From NCBI RefSeq assembly GCF_027853235.1, contig NZ_WKJG01000039.1, forward strand, positions 124,001 through 188,000: a DNA stretch of 64,000 bases, given 5' to 3'. The stretch comes from Aliibacillus thermotolerans. GTDB taxonomy: Bacteria > Bacillota > Bacilli > Bacillales > Marinococcaceae. This document shows, piece after piece, positions 34,634-42,690 of the stretch. Made by a program: the position numbers and the translations under genes. Each line of letters starts with the position of its first letter. The first letter of the stretch is position 1. The notes under the pieces were generated by a model. It had not been told where the DNA came from and did not search any database. It was given only the letters and a program-made list of their open reading frames with translations.

Positions 34634-35055
34634 GTGATCACCCAATTGAAGGTTTAATGAGAACGGCGATGGAAAACTTAAAAGAAATGGTAGATGTGAA
34701 TACGATTGTCGGAAGTCCAGTAGAAACGCCGGATGGATCGGTCATTCTCCCGGTAACAAAAGTCGGTTTTGGCTTTGCGGCAGGGGGAAGTGAATTTACA
34801 ACGACGCAACAAGACGAAGAACAAGATCACCCCTTTGGTGGAGGCAGTGGTGGGGGGGTTTCCATCACACCGATTGCGTTTCTCGTTGTAAATAGCAGCG
34901 GCGTGAAAATGGTTCATTTAGATGAAAACACGCACATTTATGAAAAATTAATGGAATTTGCTCCCCAAGTCGTGGACAAAATTCAAATGATGCTACAAGG
35001 AAACAAAACACAAACACAAACGAATTCATACGGAAATCCACCACCGATGCAGTAA
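34630..35055 (+). CDS. ytfJ: Spore germination protein GerW (YtfJ)
   Basis: A 141-residue GerW-family sporulation protein: GLMRTAMENLKEMVDVNTIV, PVTKVGFGFAAGGSEF, a GGGSGGGV loop and ITPIAFLVV are hallmark segments. In B. subtilis it is made in the forespore and is needed for normal germination and spore lysozyme resistance. The C-terminal tail is Gln/Thr/Asn-rich. AAGGAGGC precedes the ATG, which overlaps ytfI. Confidence 0.92.
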   Translation: MSDHPIEGLMRTAMENLKEMVDVNTIVGSPVETPDGSVILPVTKVGFGFAAGGSEFTTTQQDEEQDHPFGGGSGGGVSITPIAFLVVNSSGVKMVHLDENTHIYEKLMEFAPQVVDKIQMMLQGNKTQTQTNSYGNPPPMQ

Positions 35056-35058
35056 AGA

Positions 35059-35095
35059 AAAGTGGCAGACATAGTGTCTGTCGCTTTTTATTTTA
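35059..35095 (+). terminator. Terminator after ytfJ
   Basis: AGTGGCAGACA pairs with TGTCTGTCGCT around TAG and is followed by TTTTTATTTT. Confidence 0.8.
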
Positions 35096-35111
35096 AGAGA
35101 AGGAGATAATT

Positions 35112-35120
35112 TGCTATAAT
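35112..35120 (+). promoter_or_regulatory. Extended -10 of ytxK
   Basis: TGCTATAAT is a perfect extended -10, located 34 bp before the ytxK start and just after the ytfJ terminator. Confidence 0.6.
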
Positions 35121-35153
35121 TTCGTAAGGGACACTTTGGGGGATGAAAGGAAG

Positions 35154-36152
35154 ATGAACGTGGAGCCGGTAACGAAGGTGGAAAAACTTTTCGAATGGAT
35201 AGATGAAATGGCTTTAGCGATTCAAAAACATAAGGACATCACGTATTTAGAGGCATTGGCGGAAACGGGGGAGAATTTACTTGATTTAGAAATAAAACAA
35301 TCGTTACCTTTTGAAGAAAAAAAGAAATTAGAACAGCAATTAAAAGAAGAAATACCGAAAGAGGTTCAAAAAGAAGATGTCCGTAAATCCTTTCAACTTG
35401 CCGTGATTAAAGGAATGAAAGAAGCAGTACAACCGCACCACGCGATGACACCGGACGCAGTCGCGCTCTTTATTGGTTATTTAGCGCAAAAATTAACGGC
35501 TCAAAAAGATACTTTAACTGTGCTGGACCCTGCTGTCGGTTCCGCTAATTTACTTAGTGCGGTGTTGAATCAATTATCGCAAACAGTGGTAGGTTACGGT
35601 GTGGAAGTAGATGAAACGCTATTACATATCGCTTACGTTCTTTCTGAATTACAAGAACATCATGTGGATTTATTCCATCAAGATAGCATCGAAGAATTAG
35701 CGGTACCACCGGTCGATGTCGTCGTTTCGGACTTGCCGATCGGATATTACCCAAAGGATGACGTAGCCGAATCTTTTCAACTGAAGGCGGAAACAAATCG
35801 TAGTTACGTTCACTACTTAATGATTGAAAAAACGTTGCAACATGTCAAAGATGGTGGTTTTCTTCTTTTGCTTATTCCAAATACGATGTTTGAAATGGAC
35901 GGGAACGATCGCCTCCAAAAGTATATAAAAGAGCATGCCTTCACCCTTGGATTACTGCAGTTGCCTGCTTCGATGTTTACATCTGAACAATTCGGAAAAA
36001 GTATATGGATGTTACAAAAAAAGGGAGAAGGAGTAAAGCAACCGAATCAAGCGTTACTTGCAGAGCTTCCTTCTTTTTCCCGTTATGAAGCGCTTTTGGA
36101 TATGACGAAACAAATAGATAAATGGTTGAAAGACCAAGGATTTGCTAAATAA
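35154..36152 (+). CDS. ytxK: Class I SAM-dependent (N6-type) methyltransferase YtxK
   Basis: A 332-residue protein resembling type I restriction modification methylases. Motif I is VLDPAVGSANLLSAVL and the catalytic NPPY-like motif is SDLPIGYYP, preceded by a helical N-terminal domain. A DNA, RNA or protein target is not established; no restriction or specificity subunit is nearby, so it is not a restriction system. The ATG at 35154 with GGGGGATG upstream gives a length like B. subtilis YtxK. In B. subtilis ackA follows; here a universal stress gene does. Confidence 0.87.
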   Translation: MNVEPVTKVEKLFEWIDEMALAIQKHKDITYLEALAETGENLLDLEIKQSLPFEEKKKLEQQLKEEIPKEVQKEDVRKSFQLAVIKGMKEAVQPHHAMTPDAVALFIGYLAQKLTAQKDTLTVLDPAVGSANLLSAVLNQLSQTVVGYGVEVDETLLHIAYVLSELQEHHVDLFHQDSIEELAVPPVDVVVSDLPIGYYPKDDVAESFQLKAETNRSYVHYLMIEKTLQHVKDGGFLLLLIPNTMFEMDGNDRLQKYIKEHAFTLGLLQLPASMFTSEQFGKSIWMLQKKGEGVKQPNQALLAELPSFSRYEALLDMTKQIDKWLKDQGFAK

Positions 36153-36157
36153 TAGAG

Positions 36158-36192
36158 AAAAAGCAGGGTAACTTGGTCTCCTGCTTTTTTTC
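36158..36192. terminator. Bidirectional terminator between ytxK and the universal stress gene
   Basis: AAAAAGCAGG pairs with CCTGCTTTTT across a 12-nt loop, with A-runs and T-runs on both sides. The two genes converge. Confidence 0.85.
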
Positions 36193-36201
36193 TTCCGTGC
36201 T

Positions 36202-36639
36202 TTATTCACTTCTAACAATTAAGACGTCACATGGTGCATGGCGGGCAATCGCTTCGGAAACACTACCGATTAATACTCGTTCCACCGCATTTAATCCGGT
36301 TGCTCCGGTTACGATTAAGTCTACATGGTATTTTTGGGCAATATCTTTCGGAAGTTTGGACTTTGGTGAGCCAAAGTCAAGGACAGTGGTTATTTTCTCC
36401 ACCCCTGCATTTTTCGCCTCTTGTTCATATTTTTCTAGTAATTCTTGTCCGTAATTTTCAGCACGAGAGACGATGGTTCGATCATATTGTTCAATTGTTG
36501 CAAATGTGCGTGTGTCAATAATGTGAGAAATAATTAGCTGTGCGTGATTGTCTTTAGCAAGTTCAATTGCTTTTGTTAAGGCAAGTCGGGACTCCTCTGA
36601 TCCGTCTACTGCCACGAGAATATTTTCGTACTTTGGCAT
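36202..36639 (-). CDS. Universal stress protein, UspA family
   Basis: A 145-residue UspA-fold protein. It has the N-terminal strand NILVAVDGSEESRLAL and the ATP-binding pattern G-x2-G-x9-G-S in GATGLNAVERVLIGSVSEAI, so it is probably the ATP-binding type, and ends CDVLIVRSE. The ATG at 36639 with AAAGGGGGAAGG upstream is chosen over the longer frame. It replaces ackA of the B. subtilis order. Confidence 0.92.
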   Translation of the reverse strand: MPKYENILVAVDGSEESRLALTKAIELAKDNHAQLIISHIIDTRTFATIEQYDRTIVSRAENYGQELLEKYEQEAKNAGVEKITTVLDFGSPKSKLPKDIAQKYHVDLIVTGATGLNAVERVLIGSVSEAIARHAPCDVLIVRSE

Positions 36640-36678
36640 TTTCCTTCCCCCTTTAAAAAGAAAATCTACTCCCAATTC

Positions 36679-36687
36679 AGTATAACA
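36679..36687 (-). promoter_or_regulatory. Extended -10 of the universal stress gene
   Basis: The minus strand reads TGTTATACT, an extended -10, about 40 nt before the ATG. No good -35 at 17 bp. Confidence 0.5.
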
Positions 36688-36748
36688 TAAAAAGGAATCA
36701 ATAAAGGGACAATTCAGAAAAAATACACATTTGATGTATTCAATTTTT

Positions 36749-36776
36749 TTGCAGAGGAAAAAATACGTAGTATGAT
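36749..36776 (+). promoter_or_regulatory. Sigma-A promoter of ytkK
   Basis: TTGCAG (36749-36754), 16-bp spacer, TATGAT (36771-36776), 28 bp before the ytkK start. Confidence 0.5.
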
Positions 36777-36803
36777 GAAAGGAGAGGTGAAGGGGGAGCG
36801 TAC

Positions 36804-37562
36804 ATGCGACATGCACTTATTACTGCAGGAACAAAAGGGTTAGGAAAAAAGGTTGCAGAAAAATTGCTTGAAAAAGGATATTCATTAACGTTGAGCTACC
36901 GCAGTGATTTGCAGGCGGTAGACAGAATGAAACGAGAATGGAAAGAATGGCAATCACGATTACAATTTGTCCAAGTGGACGTAACCCGGCAAGAGCAATT
37001 GCAGAAGATGGTTGAAAAGGCAATGGAGAAGTTTGGTAGAATTGATATGTTAGTGAATAATGCCGGTCCATATATTTTTGAAAGAAAAAAATTAATTGAC
37101 TATACGACAGAAGAATGGAACGAAATGATCAATGGAAATTTAACGGCGATGTTTCACTTATTGAAATTAGTACTTCCGATTATGAGAAAACAGCAATATG
37201 GACGCATTGTCACCTATGGATTTCAAGGAGCACAAACTGCTCCTGCGTGGATTTATCGCTCCGCCTATGCGGCGGCCAAATCAGGGCTTGTCTCTTTAAC
37301 GAAAACAATTTCAGTGGAAGAAGCACCTTATGGCATTACGGCAAATATGGTGTGTCCGGGAGTTGTAACGGACGAGTTTAAAGAAGCAGGCATTGAGAAG
37401 GCGAGAGAAATTACAGATACAAACACTCCTGTCGGGCGACCGGCTACCGGCGAAGACATTGCGCGTACCATTGCGTTTTTATGCGAAGAGAATTCTGATA
37501 TGATTACAGGCTCTATTATTGAAGTAACCGGAGGCGTTGACGTGTTACATAAACACCGTTAA
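36804..37562 (+). CDS. ytkK: Short-chain dehydrogenase/reductase YtkK
   Basis: Classical SDR of 252 residues. The N-terminal cofactor motif is TAGTKGLGKKVAEKLL (TGxxxGxG variant with Ala in place of the second residue), then LVNNAGPYIF, catalytic Tyr and Lys in YAAAKSG, and VCPGVV. The substrate and choice of NAD or NADP are unknown. Position next to ytkL supports YtkK. GGAGAGGTGAAGGGGG lies upstream. Confidence 0.85.
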   Translation: MRHALITAGTKGLGKKVAEKLLEKGYSLTLSYRSDLQAVDRMKREWKEWQSRLQFVQVDVTRQEQLQKMVEKAMEKFGRIDMLVNNAGPYIFERKKLIDYTTEEWNEMINGNLTAMFHLLKLVLPIMRKQQYGRIVTYGFQGAQTAPAWIYRSAYAAAKSGLVSLTKTISVEEAPYGITANMVCPGVVTDEFKEAGIEKAREITDTNTPVGRPATGEDIARTIAFLCEENSDMITGSIIEVTGGVDVLHKHR

Positions 37563-37578
37563 TAGGTATAAAATGTTA

Positions 37579-37614
37579 GCTATCCTCTCATCTTAAGAGA
37601 AGAGAGGTGATAGC
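37579..37614 (+). promoter_or_regulatory. Hairpin sequestering the ribosome binding site of the next gene
   Basis: GCTATC-CTCTC (37579-37589) can pair with GAGAG-GT-GATAGC (37602-37614), leaving GT bulged. The right arm contains the Shine-Dalgarno GAGAGGTG of the gene starting at 37616, so folding would block initiation. Confidence 0.5.
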
Positions 37615-37615
37615 A

Positions 37616-37987
37616 ATGAAAACGAAGGTAGTAAGCGGACTTGTCTTTGTCGTTGCTTTATTTGTGGTACCATCTGTTCTCGCTCAACCGTTCCACGATG
37701 TTATTTTATTTAAAATGACAGCGGAAACGGAGCAAGGCTTTTTTCATTGGGAATTTAACAATCCCGATAGTTTTGAATACCATCAAGATGAACGAGTCAT
37801 CCATGGAGAACGAGCGAAAAAAGAAGTGATGGAGATATATGAAACATTAGCACTGCATCCGCAAAAAAATAAAGATGAGCTTGCGCAAGTCTTAAAAGAA
37901 AACGGTTATGATGATTTACTTCGCTTAGATATCCACTGGCAAACTGCGAGATCCGAACTTTATACTTGGTTATGGAAAAAACAATAA
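37616..37987 (+). CDS. Hypothetical secreted protein (123 aa)
   Basis: A 123-residue protein with a clear signal peptide (basic MKTK, hydrophobic core VVSGLVFVVALFVVPSV, Ala-Gln cleavage region VLAQP). The mature part has no recognised domain; it is fairly hydrophilic with aromatic ends (HDVILFKMTAETEQGFFHWE, SELYTWLWKKQ). The ATG at 37616 follows GAGAGGTGA, which lies in a potential hairpin. It sits between ytkK and ytkL, where I recall no B. subtilis counterpart. Confidence 0.75.
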   Translation: MKTKVVSGLVFVVALFVVPSVLAQPFHDVILFKMTAETEQGFFHWEFNNPDSFEYHQDERVIHGERAKKEVMEIYETLALHPQKNKDELAQVLKENGYDDLLRLDIHWQTARSELYTWLWKKQ

Positions 37988-38085
37988 CAATGTAAAAAAA
38001 TGATGTTTTATTTGTCGTAAAAAGAGGAAAAAGGATATTTGGAACGAAATGTAGTTTTGGATAATGAATGAAGGGGGATTTTATT

Positions 38086-38769
38086 GTGAACATTACTTTT
38101 CATGGACATGCAGTGATACACATTGAAACAAATGGAAAAAACATTTGGATTGATCCCTTTATTAATGGCAATAGTCAATGCGACATCCAAGTAGATGATG
38201 TGAAGGCGGATGCTATTTTATTAACGCATGGACATAATGATCACCTTGGAGATACGGTGGAAATTGCCAAAAAGAATAATTCCCTTGTCGTTAGTTCCGC
38301 AGAGATTGGAACGTATCTTGGCTGGCAAGGAGTGAACACTCACCCGATGAATATTGGAGGCGCTTATTCTTTTGATTTTGGGCGGGTGAAATTTACACAA
38401 GCTTTCCATAGTTCTTCCTTTACAGAAGATGAGAATAAGCAATTAGTATATTTAGGAATGCCAATGGGTGTTCTTTTTGAAGCGGAAGGAAAAACGCTCT
38501 ATCATATGGGGGATACTGGGTTATTTTCTGATTTGAAATTAATCGCGGAACGACATAAGATTGATGTTCTTTTTGTTCCGATTGGAGACAACTTCACGAT
38601 GGGACCAGAAGATGCAAAGCAAGCGGTAGAATGGTTACAACCTAACTTTGTCGTTCCAATTCATTATAATACGTTCCCTGTTATTGAACAGGATGGCGAT
38701 GCGTTTATTGGATCTATCGCTCCAATCAAAGGAAAGGCATTGAAACCGGGAGAATCGATGACAATATAA
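38086..38769 (+). CDS. ytkL: UPF0173 metallo-beta-lactamase-fold hydrolase YtkL
   Basis: A 227-residue member of the UPF0173 family. Metal-binding motifs of the MBL fold are visible: [23 protein letters not shown] (HxHxDH), [14 protein letters not shown] and the final PIHYNTFP. The substrate is unknown. The GTG at 38086 is chosen because AAGGGGG lies 10 nt before it and inside the longer frame; this gives the exact family length. Confidence 0.9.
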   Translation: MNITFHGHAVIHIETNGKNIWIDPFINGNSQCDIQVDDVKADAILLTHGHNDHLGDTVEIAKKNNSLVVSSAEIGTYLGWQGVNTHPMNIGGAYSFDFGRVKFTQAFHSSSFTEDENKQLVYLGMPMGVLFEAEGKTLYHMGDTGLFSDLKLIAERHKIDVLFVPIGDNFTMGPEDAKQAVEWLQPNFVVPIHYNTFPVIEQDGDAFIGSIAPIKGKALKPGESMTI

Positions 38770-38778
38770 TGCATTTTT

Positions 38779-38826
38779 TAAAGCTGTTTCAAAGAATTCA
38801 CTTTACTTTGAAACAGCTTTTTTCTT
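38779..38826 (+). terminator. Terminator after ytkL
   Basis: AAAGCTGTTTCAAAG pairs perfectly with CTTTGAAACAGCTTT and is followed by TTTT. Confidence 0.9.
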
Positions 38827-38850
38827 TTATGATTTTATAGAGGAACGGAT

Positions 38851-38864
38851 AGATAACGCTTACA
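38851..38864 (+). promoter_or_regulatory. Candidate cre site upstream of ytoI
   Basis: AGATAACGCTTACA differs from the cre consensus TGWAANCGNTNWCA at two positions, with a perfect right half. It lies about 45 bp upstream of the ytoI -35, a position suited to activation or repression by CcpA. Confidence 0.35.
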
Positions 38865-38908
38865 TAATTGGTTTATTAAAGAAAATAAATCTTTGTACAC
38901 TGTATGTC

Positions 38909-38937
38909 TTGCGTGATGAAAGCGGGAGAAGTATAAT
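38909..38937 (+). promoter_or_regulatory. Sigma-A promoter of ytoI
   Basis: TTGCGT (38909-38914), 17 bp, then a perfect TATAAT (38932-38937). Confidence 0.65.
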
Positions 38938-39002
38938 GTTATCTATAACAGAAGGAAAATTGTGATGAAACAGTTTGGTGATCGGGAAGATGAGGTGAGA
39001 AT

Positions 39003-40313
39003 ATGGCAACGAAGCATGAACAAATTTTAAGATATATTTCAGAGTTGAACATTGGGGAAAAAATTTCGGTCCGACGAATCGCAAAAGAATTGCAAGTGAG
39101 TGAAGGTACTGCTTATCGAGCGATTAAAGAAGCGGAAAACCAAGGGCTTGTAAGTACGATTGAGCGCGTTGGCACAATCCGAATCGAAAAGAAAGTGAAA
39201 GAAAATATTGAAAAATTGACATATGCGGAAGTTGTCAATATTGTGGATGGTCAAGTGCTTGGTGGTAGGAACGGGCTGCATAAGACGCTAAACCGTTTTG
39301 TCATCGGTGCCATGAAATTAGAAGCAATGATGCGTTATGTTGAAGCGGGAAACTTGCTCATTGTTGGAAATCGTTATCAAGTGCATAAACTTGCACTCGA
39401 AGAAGGAGCAGCGGTATTAATTACGGGAGGATTTGATACGAATGAAGAAGTAATCCGTCTTGCTGATGAATTAGAGCTCCCAGTGATTTCAACGAGCTAT
39501 GACACTTTTACAGTGGCAACAATGATCAACCGAGCCATCTACGACCAGTTGATTAAAAAAGAGATTGTACTTGTAGGGGATATTCTGATTCCGCTACAGG
39601 ATACATATTTTTTAACGGTGGAAAATACAGTCGAAAAATGGAATGAAATGAATCAAAAAACCGGCCATAGTCGTTATCCGGTCATTGACAGTAGCATGCG
39701 CGTGCAAGGAATGGTTACCGCCAAAGACGTACTGGGAGAACATAAACAAACACCTATTGAAAAAGTGATGACGAAGAATCCAATCACTGTGAATGAAAAT
39801 ACATCTGTGGCATCGGTGGCGCATATCATGGTGTGGGAAGGAATTGAGCTGTTACCAGTCATCGATGAAAACAAACAATTAATCGGGGTCATTAGCCGTC
39901 AAGACGTGTTGAAGGCATTACAAATGACCCAAAAACAACCTCATGTCGGAGAAACTTTAGATGACATTGTGACACGAGGTTTTCAAGAATTGGATGATGA
40001 TAGTGAATACGACTATCAATGTGAAGTGACACCACAAATGACCAATCATTTAGGAATGATTTCTTATGGCGTTATTGCCACCATGGTGACAGAAACAGGT
40101 AGCCGTTTGTTGCAACAATATAAACGAGGCGACATTGTGGTAGAAAATATTACGTTATATTTTATTAAACCCGTTCAGATCGAAAGTACAGTGGATTTAA
40201 AAGGGAAATTGTTGGAAGTGGGAAGACGTCACGGAAAAATTGATGTAGAGTTATATCACGAAGGTGAAATTGTTGGAAAAGCCCTGTTGATGGCGCAGCT
40301 TTTAGATCGATAG
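39003..40313 (+). CDS. ytoI: HTH-DRTGG-CBS-hotdog regulator YtoI
   Basis: A 436-residue multidomain protein: N-terminal helix-turn-helix (about 1-60, VRRIAKELQVSEGTAYRAIK), DRTGG domain (about 75-185), two CBS motifs (about 195-310, YPVIDSSMRVQGMVTAKDV and LLPVIDENKQLIGVISRQDV) and a C-terminal hotdog/thioesterase-like domain (about 330-436). The arrangement suggests a transcription regulator that senses a nucleotide through CBS and a metabolite through the hotdog part. Its targets are unknown. It converges on ytpI. Confidence 0.88.
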   Translation: MATKHEQILRYISELNIGEKISVRRIAKELQVSEGTAYRAIKEAENQGLVSTIERVGTIRIEKKVKENIEKLTYAEVVNIVDGQVLGGRNGLHKTLNRFVIGAMKLEAMMRYVEAGNLLIVGNRYQVHKLALEEGAAVLITGGFDTNEEVIRLADELELPVISTSYDTFTVATMINRAIYDQLIKKEIVLVGDILIPLQDTYFLTVENTVEKWNEMNQKTGHSRYPVIDSSMRVQGMVTAKDVLGEHKQTPIEKVMTKNPITVNENTSVASVAHIMVWEGIELLPVIDENKQLIGVISRQDVLKALQMTQKQPHVGETLDDIVTRGFQELDDDSEYDYQCEVTPQMTNHLGMISYGVIATMVTETGSRLLQQYKRGDIVVENITLYFIKPVQIESTVDLKGKLLEVGRRHGKIDVELYHEGEIVGKALLMAQLLDR

Positions 40314-40317
40314 GGAC

Positions 40318-40354
40318 AGAAAAAGGGGTTTCCTTTTCACGGGAAGCCCCTCAG
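40318..40354 (-). terminator. Terminator of ytpI (also opposing ytoI)
   Basis: On the minus strand AGGGGCTTCC pairs with GGAAACCCCT around CGTGAAAA, followed by TTTTCTG. Confidence 0.7.
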
Positions 40355-40360
40355 AAATAG

Positions 40361-40669
40361 TTATGCTTTTAATCTTTCTTCTTCCGCTTCTTTCGCTGCA
40401 TAAGGGAGATAAAGTTTGTATGCTTTCATACCAAGAAGGACGTTTGCAGCTCCTAACAACAAAAATATTGTTCCGACCACGATATCTACCGTGCCGCGCT
40501 GCGTGAAAAGTATGTTTAACCCAAACACGCCAACAAATGTGCCGAGGGCGATATTTGCTTTCGTTTGAATCCATCTTTTTTGAGCAGGTGCTTTCGTTCG
40601 AAAGGTTTTTACTTTATAAAAGATATACATCGCTAGAGCGATGACAATAATAATGACGAATACCGGCAT
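40361..40669 (-). CDS. ytpI: YtpI-like small membrane protein
   Basis: A 102-residue protein with three hydrophobic helices: VFVIIIVIALAMYIFYKV, IALGTFVGVFGLNILF and DIVVGTIFLLLGAANVLLG. These are followed by a charged tail (AAKEAEEERLKA). Position between ytoI and nrnA matches B. subtilis ytpI. Function unknown. Its start is preceded by AGGAGGAG. Confidence 0.85.
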   Translation of the reverse strand: MPVFVIIIVIALAMYIFYKVKTFRTKAPAQKRWIQTKANIALGTFVGVFGLNILFTQRGTVDIVVGTIFLLLGAANVLLGMKAYKLYLPYAAKEAEEERLKA

Positions 40670-40767
40670 ATTATTCTCCTCCTAAAATCGCACGTGAAGT
40701 ATGTCCTTATTATACTTTCATCCCCATCTAATTAGCAAACCAAACTATCCGAACAAGGAGTGACAAA

Positions 40768-41724
40768 ATGAAGAAGACAATTATTGAAGCAATTGAATCC
40801 TATGATACCATTTTTTTATATCGACATGAAAAGCCCGATCCTGATGCTCTCGGTTCACAAATCGGCTTAGCTTTATTAATTACACATAATTATCCGAATA
40901 AAACAGTCATCGCCAAAGGAGAGATGGACGATTCGTTTTCTTTTCTCGTGTCTGAAGAAGCGTATCGCTATCGTGAGACAGAGGTCCAAGAGGATGCGCT
41001 TGTGATCGTGTTAGATACGGCAAATACAGAACGGATTGATGGGGATGGATGGAATAGTGGAAAACAATTAATTAAAATTGACCATCACCCGGAAGTAGAA
41101 GATTATGGCGATGTAATGTGGGTGGATACAAAAGCAAGTTCCACATCGGAAATGATTCTTGCTTTAGCAATGGAAGGAAAGGAGTCGAAAGGGTGGGAAT
41201 GGACAACAGAAGCCGCTCGTCTTTTATATGCTGGCATTGTCGGAGATACCGGACGTTTTCAATTTTCTAACACAACTCCAACAACGCTACGATTAGCAGC
41301 GGAAGCACTGGAATATCCTTTCGACACGACCGAGCTTTTTACTCATTTTTACGAAAATAGTGAAGCATTGATTCGTTTAAAAGGTAGAGTGCTACTGGAC
41401 TTTGAACTGACTAAGAACGGCTTGGGAATCGCTTATCTTACTCAACAAACGTTGAAAGAATACGGTGTGACGGCGAACGAATCTTCAGCAGTGGTGAATG
41501 CCTTTGCCAACACGGAAGGACTGAAAGCGTGGGTCTTTTTTGTGGAAGAGGAAGATGGAACATATCGGGTGAGACTACGATCGAAAGGTCCAGTGATTCA
41601 TACGATTGCAGAAAAGCACAACGGGGGAGGTCATCCAATGGCAGCAGGAGCTAAAGTGAAAGATGAAGCAGAAATGAAAGAAATCATTAGAGAGTTAAAT
41701 GAAAAATGTGCGGAAGTGGTATAA
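40768..41724 (+). CDS. nrnA: Oligoribonuclease / pAp phosphatase NrnA
   Basis: DHH/DHHA1 phosphoesterase degrading nanoRNA and dephosphorylating 3'-phosphoadenosine 5'-phosphate. The 318 residues have HEKPDPDALGSQIGLA, the VLDTAN loop, the DHH triad in KIDHHPEVED (about 104-106) and DHHA1's GGGHPMAAGA near the C-terminus. ACAAGGAGTG lies upstream of the ATG. It is divergent from ytpI and ends at a terminator beside repeat array B. Confidence 0.94.
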   Translation: MKKTIIEAIESYDTIFLYRHEKPDPDALGSQIGLALLITHNYPNKTVIAKGEMDDSFSFLVSEEAYRYRETEVQEDALVIVLDTANTERIDGDGWNSGKQLIKIDHHPEVEDYGDVMWVDTKASSTSEMILALAMEGKESKGWEWTTEAARLLYAGIVGDTGRFQFSNTTPTTLRLAAEALEYPFDTTELFTHFYENSEALIRLKGRVLLDFELTKNGLGIAYLTQQTLKEYGVTANESSAVVNAFANTEGLKAWVFFVEEEDGTYRVRLRSKGPVIHTIAEKHNGGGHPMAAGAKVKDEAEMKEIIRELNEKCAEVV

Positions 41725-41732
41725 TGCAAGTG

Positions 41733-41780
41733 AACTGTCCAAAAAGTCATGAATGATGGTGGCTTTTTGGACAGTTTTTT
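41733..41780 (+). terminator. Terminator after nrnA
   Basis: AACTGTCCAAAAAG pairs with CTTTTTGGACAGTT, followed by TTTT; long 16-nt loop. Confidence 0.85.
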
Positions 41781-41855
41781 AAGATAAGATAAAAATTGTT
41801 GCGTCACTTCCACTAAAACTTCATTGTGGCATTCAACTATGGCTCGTGGCTAGTT

Positions 41856-42250
41856 CATGGCACTTATTTGGTGTCTACCTGCTTATGGAAAAGTTAAGGA
41901 CGATTCATGACACTTCTTTAGTGACAACCTGCTTATGGAAGCAACTCATGAGCGACTTATGGTACCACTTCGGTGACAATCTACTTATGGAAGCAAGCCA
42001 TACGCGACTCATGGAAGTCTTTCAATGCCACCCAGCTCACGGAATCAAGTCATACACGGCTTATGGCACTTCTTCAGTAACAACTTACTCATGGAAGCAA
42101 ATCATGGATGACTTATGGCACTCTTTCAATGCCGACCTGCTCTTGGAAACAAGCCATGGTAAGCTCATGACACTGTTTCCGTGCAAAAATTCATAGCGGA
42201 TTGATGCCAAGACCTACCCATGGCACATGGTACCGTTTCAGCATCAAAAG
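41856..42250. repeat. Intergenic array B: eight diverged tandem units, 52-bp period
   Basis: Units start (CATGG/TATGG/CATGA) at 41856, 41906, 41958, 42010, 42062, 42114, 42166 and 42219, so spacings are 50, 52, 52, 52, 52, 52 and 53 bp. Recurrent words inside a unit are CATGRCACTTCTT, GTGACAACCTGCT, TTATGGAAGCAAG and a GACT-type end. A weaker partial unit may precede at about 41821, and the last unit fades. Because 52 is not a multiple of three, the repeat does not encode a repeated peptide. The remaining sequence 42251-42369 shows no gene. Confidence 0.8.
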
Positions 42251-42369
42251 ATATTGTTTCACTGCGTCTCTTTCGCCTCAAACTCATTGTGAATGGATGC
42301 CAAGAAAATGAAAAAGCATCGATTTAGCGAAAAACTCGTGTGAAACAACACGAAATAGCAATACTTGAT

Positions 42370-42579
42370 CTATTCTTTTTTATTTGTAGGAATAAACCAC
42401 GATCCTAATTCTGTTTTATCTTCATACACTTCGATGTTTTGTTTGTCTAGTTCTTTGCGTATTAATTGAATGACTTCATCTGACTCAGCAAAAGCGGAAT
42501 AACCTGTTTTAATCTTTTCAACTTTTTCAAACGCCAGCTCTTTTCGATTCATTATCATTTTTTTGTCCGTTACATCCAA
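42370..42579 (-). CDS. Hypothetical small protein (69 aa) upstream of the nrnA-ytrI gap
   Basis: A 69-residue soluble protein (DVTDKKMIMNRKELAFEKVE, DEVIQLIRKELDKQNIEVYE, ELGSWFIPTNKKE) with a likely alpha/beta fold. The TTG at 42579 is chosen because AGGAGG lies 8 nt upstream. I recall a small conserved gene at this site in Bacillus, between nrnA and ytrI, but not its function. The final segment resembles those small proteins that end in a conserved W-F-I/V-P pattern. Confidence 0.7.
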   Translation of the reverse strand: MDVTDKKMIMNRKELAFEKVEKIKTGYSAFAESDEVIQLIRKELDKQNIEVYEDKTELGSWFIPTNKKE

Positions 42580-42690
42580 GTGAAACACCTCCTAGCTTTG
42601 AGTGTTTACCATCATTATACCCGACTTTTCTTAACTTGAATGCTGCTTATTTAAATATTTTTAACATTTTGGAAAGAAATTAAAAAATAT

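Noticed and set aside
35154-36152. ytxK as part of a restriction-modification system
   Set aside because: The methylase-like fold is present, but there is no specificity or restriction subunit nearby and it is a core syntenic Bacillus gene.
41846-42196. 116-codon plus-strand open frame across array B
   Set aside because: A 52-bp period shifts frame at every unit, so the peptide is not repeated, and there is no ribosome binding site. The frame is probably accidental.
41856-42250. CRISPR array
   Set aside because: Units are contiguous and diverged along their whole length, with no constant repeat plus unique spacers, and no cas genes are present.
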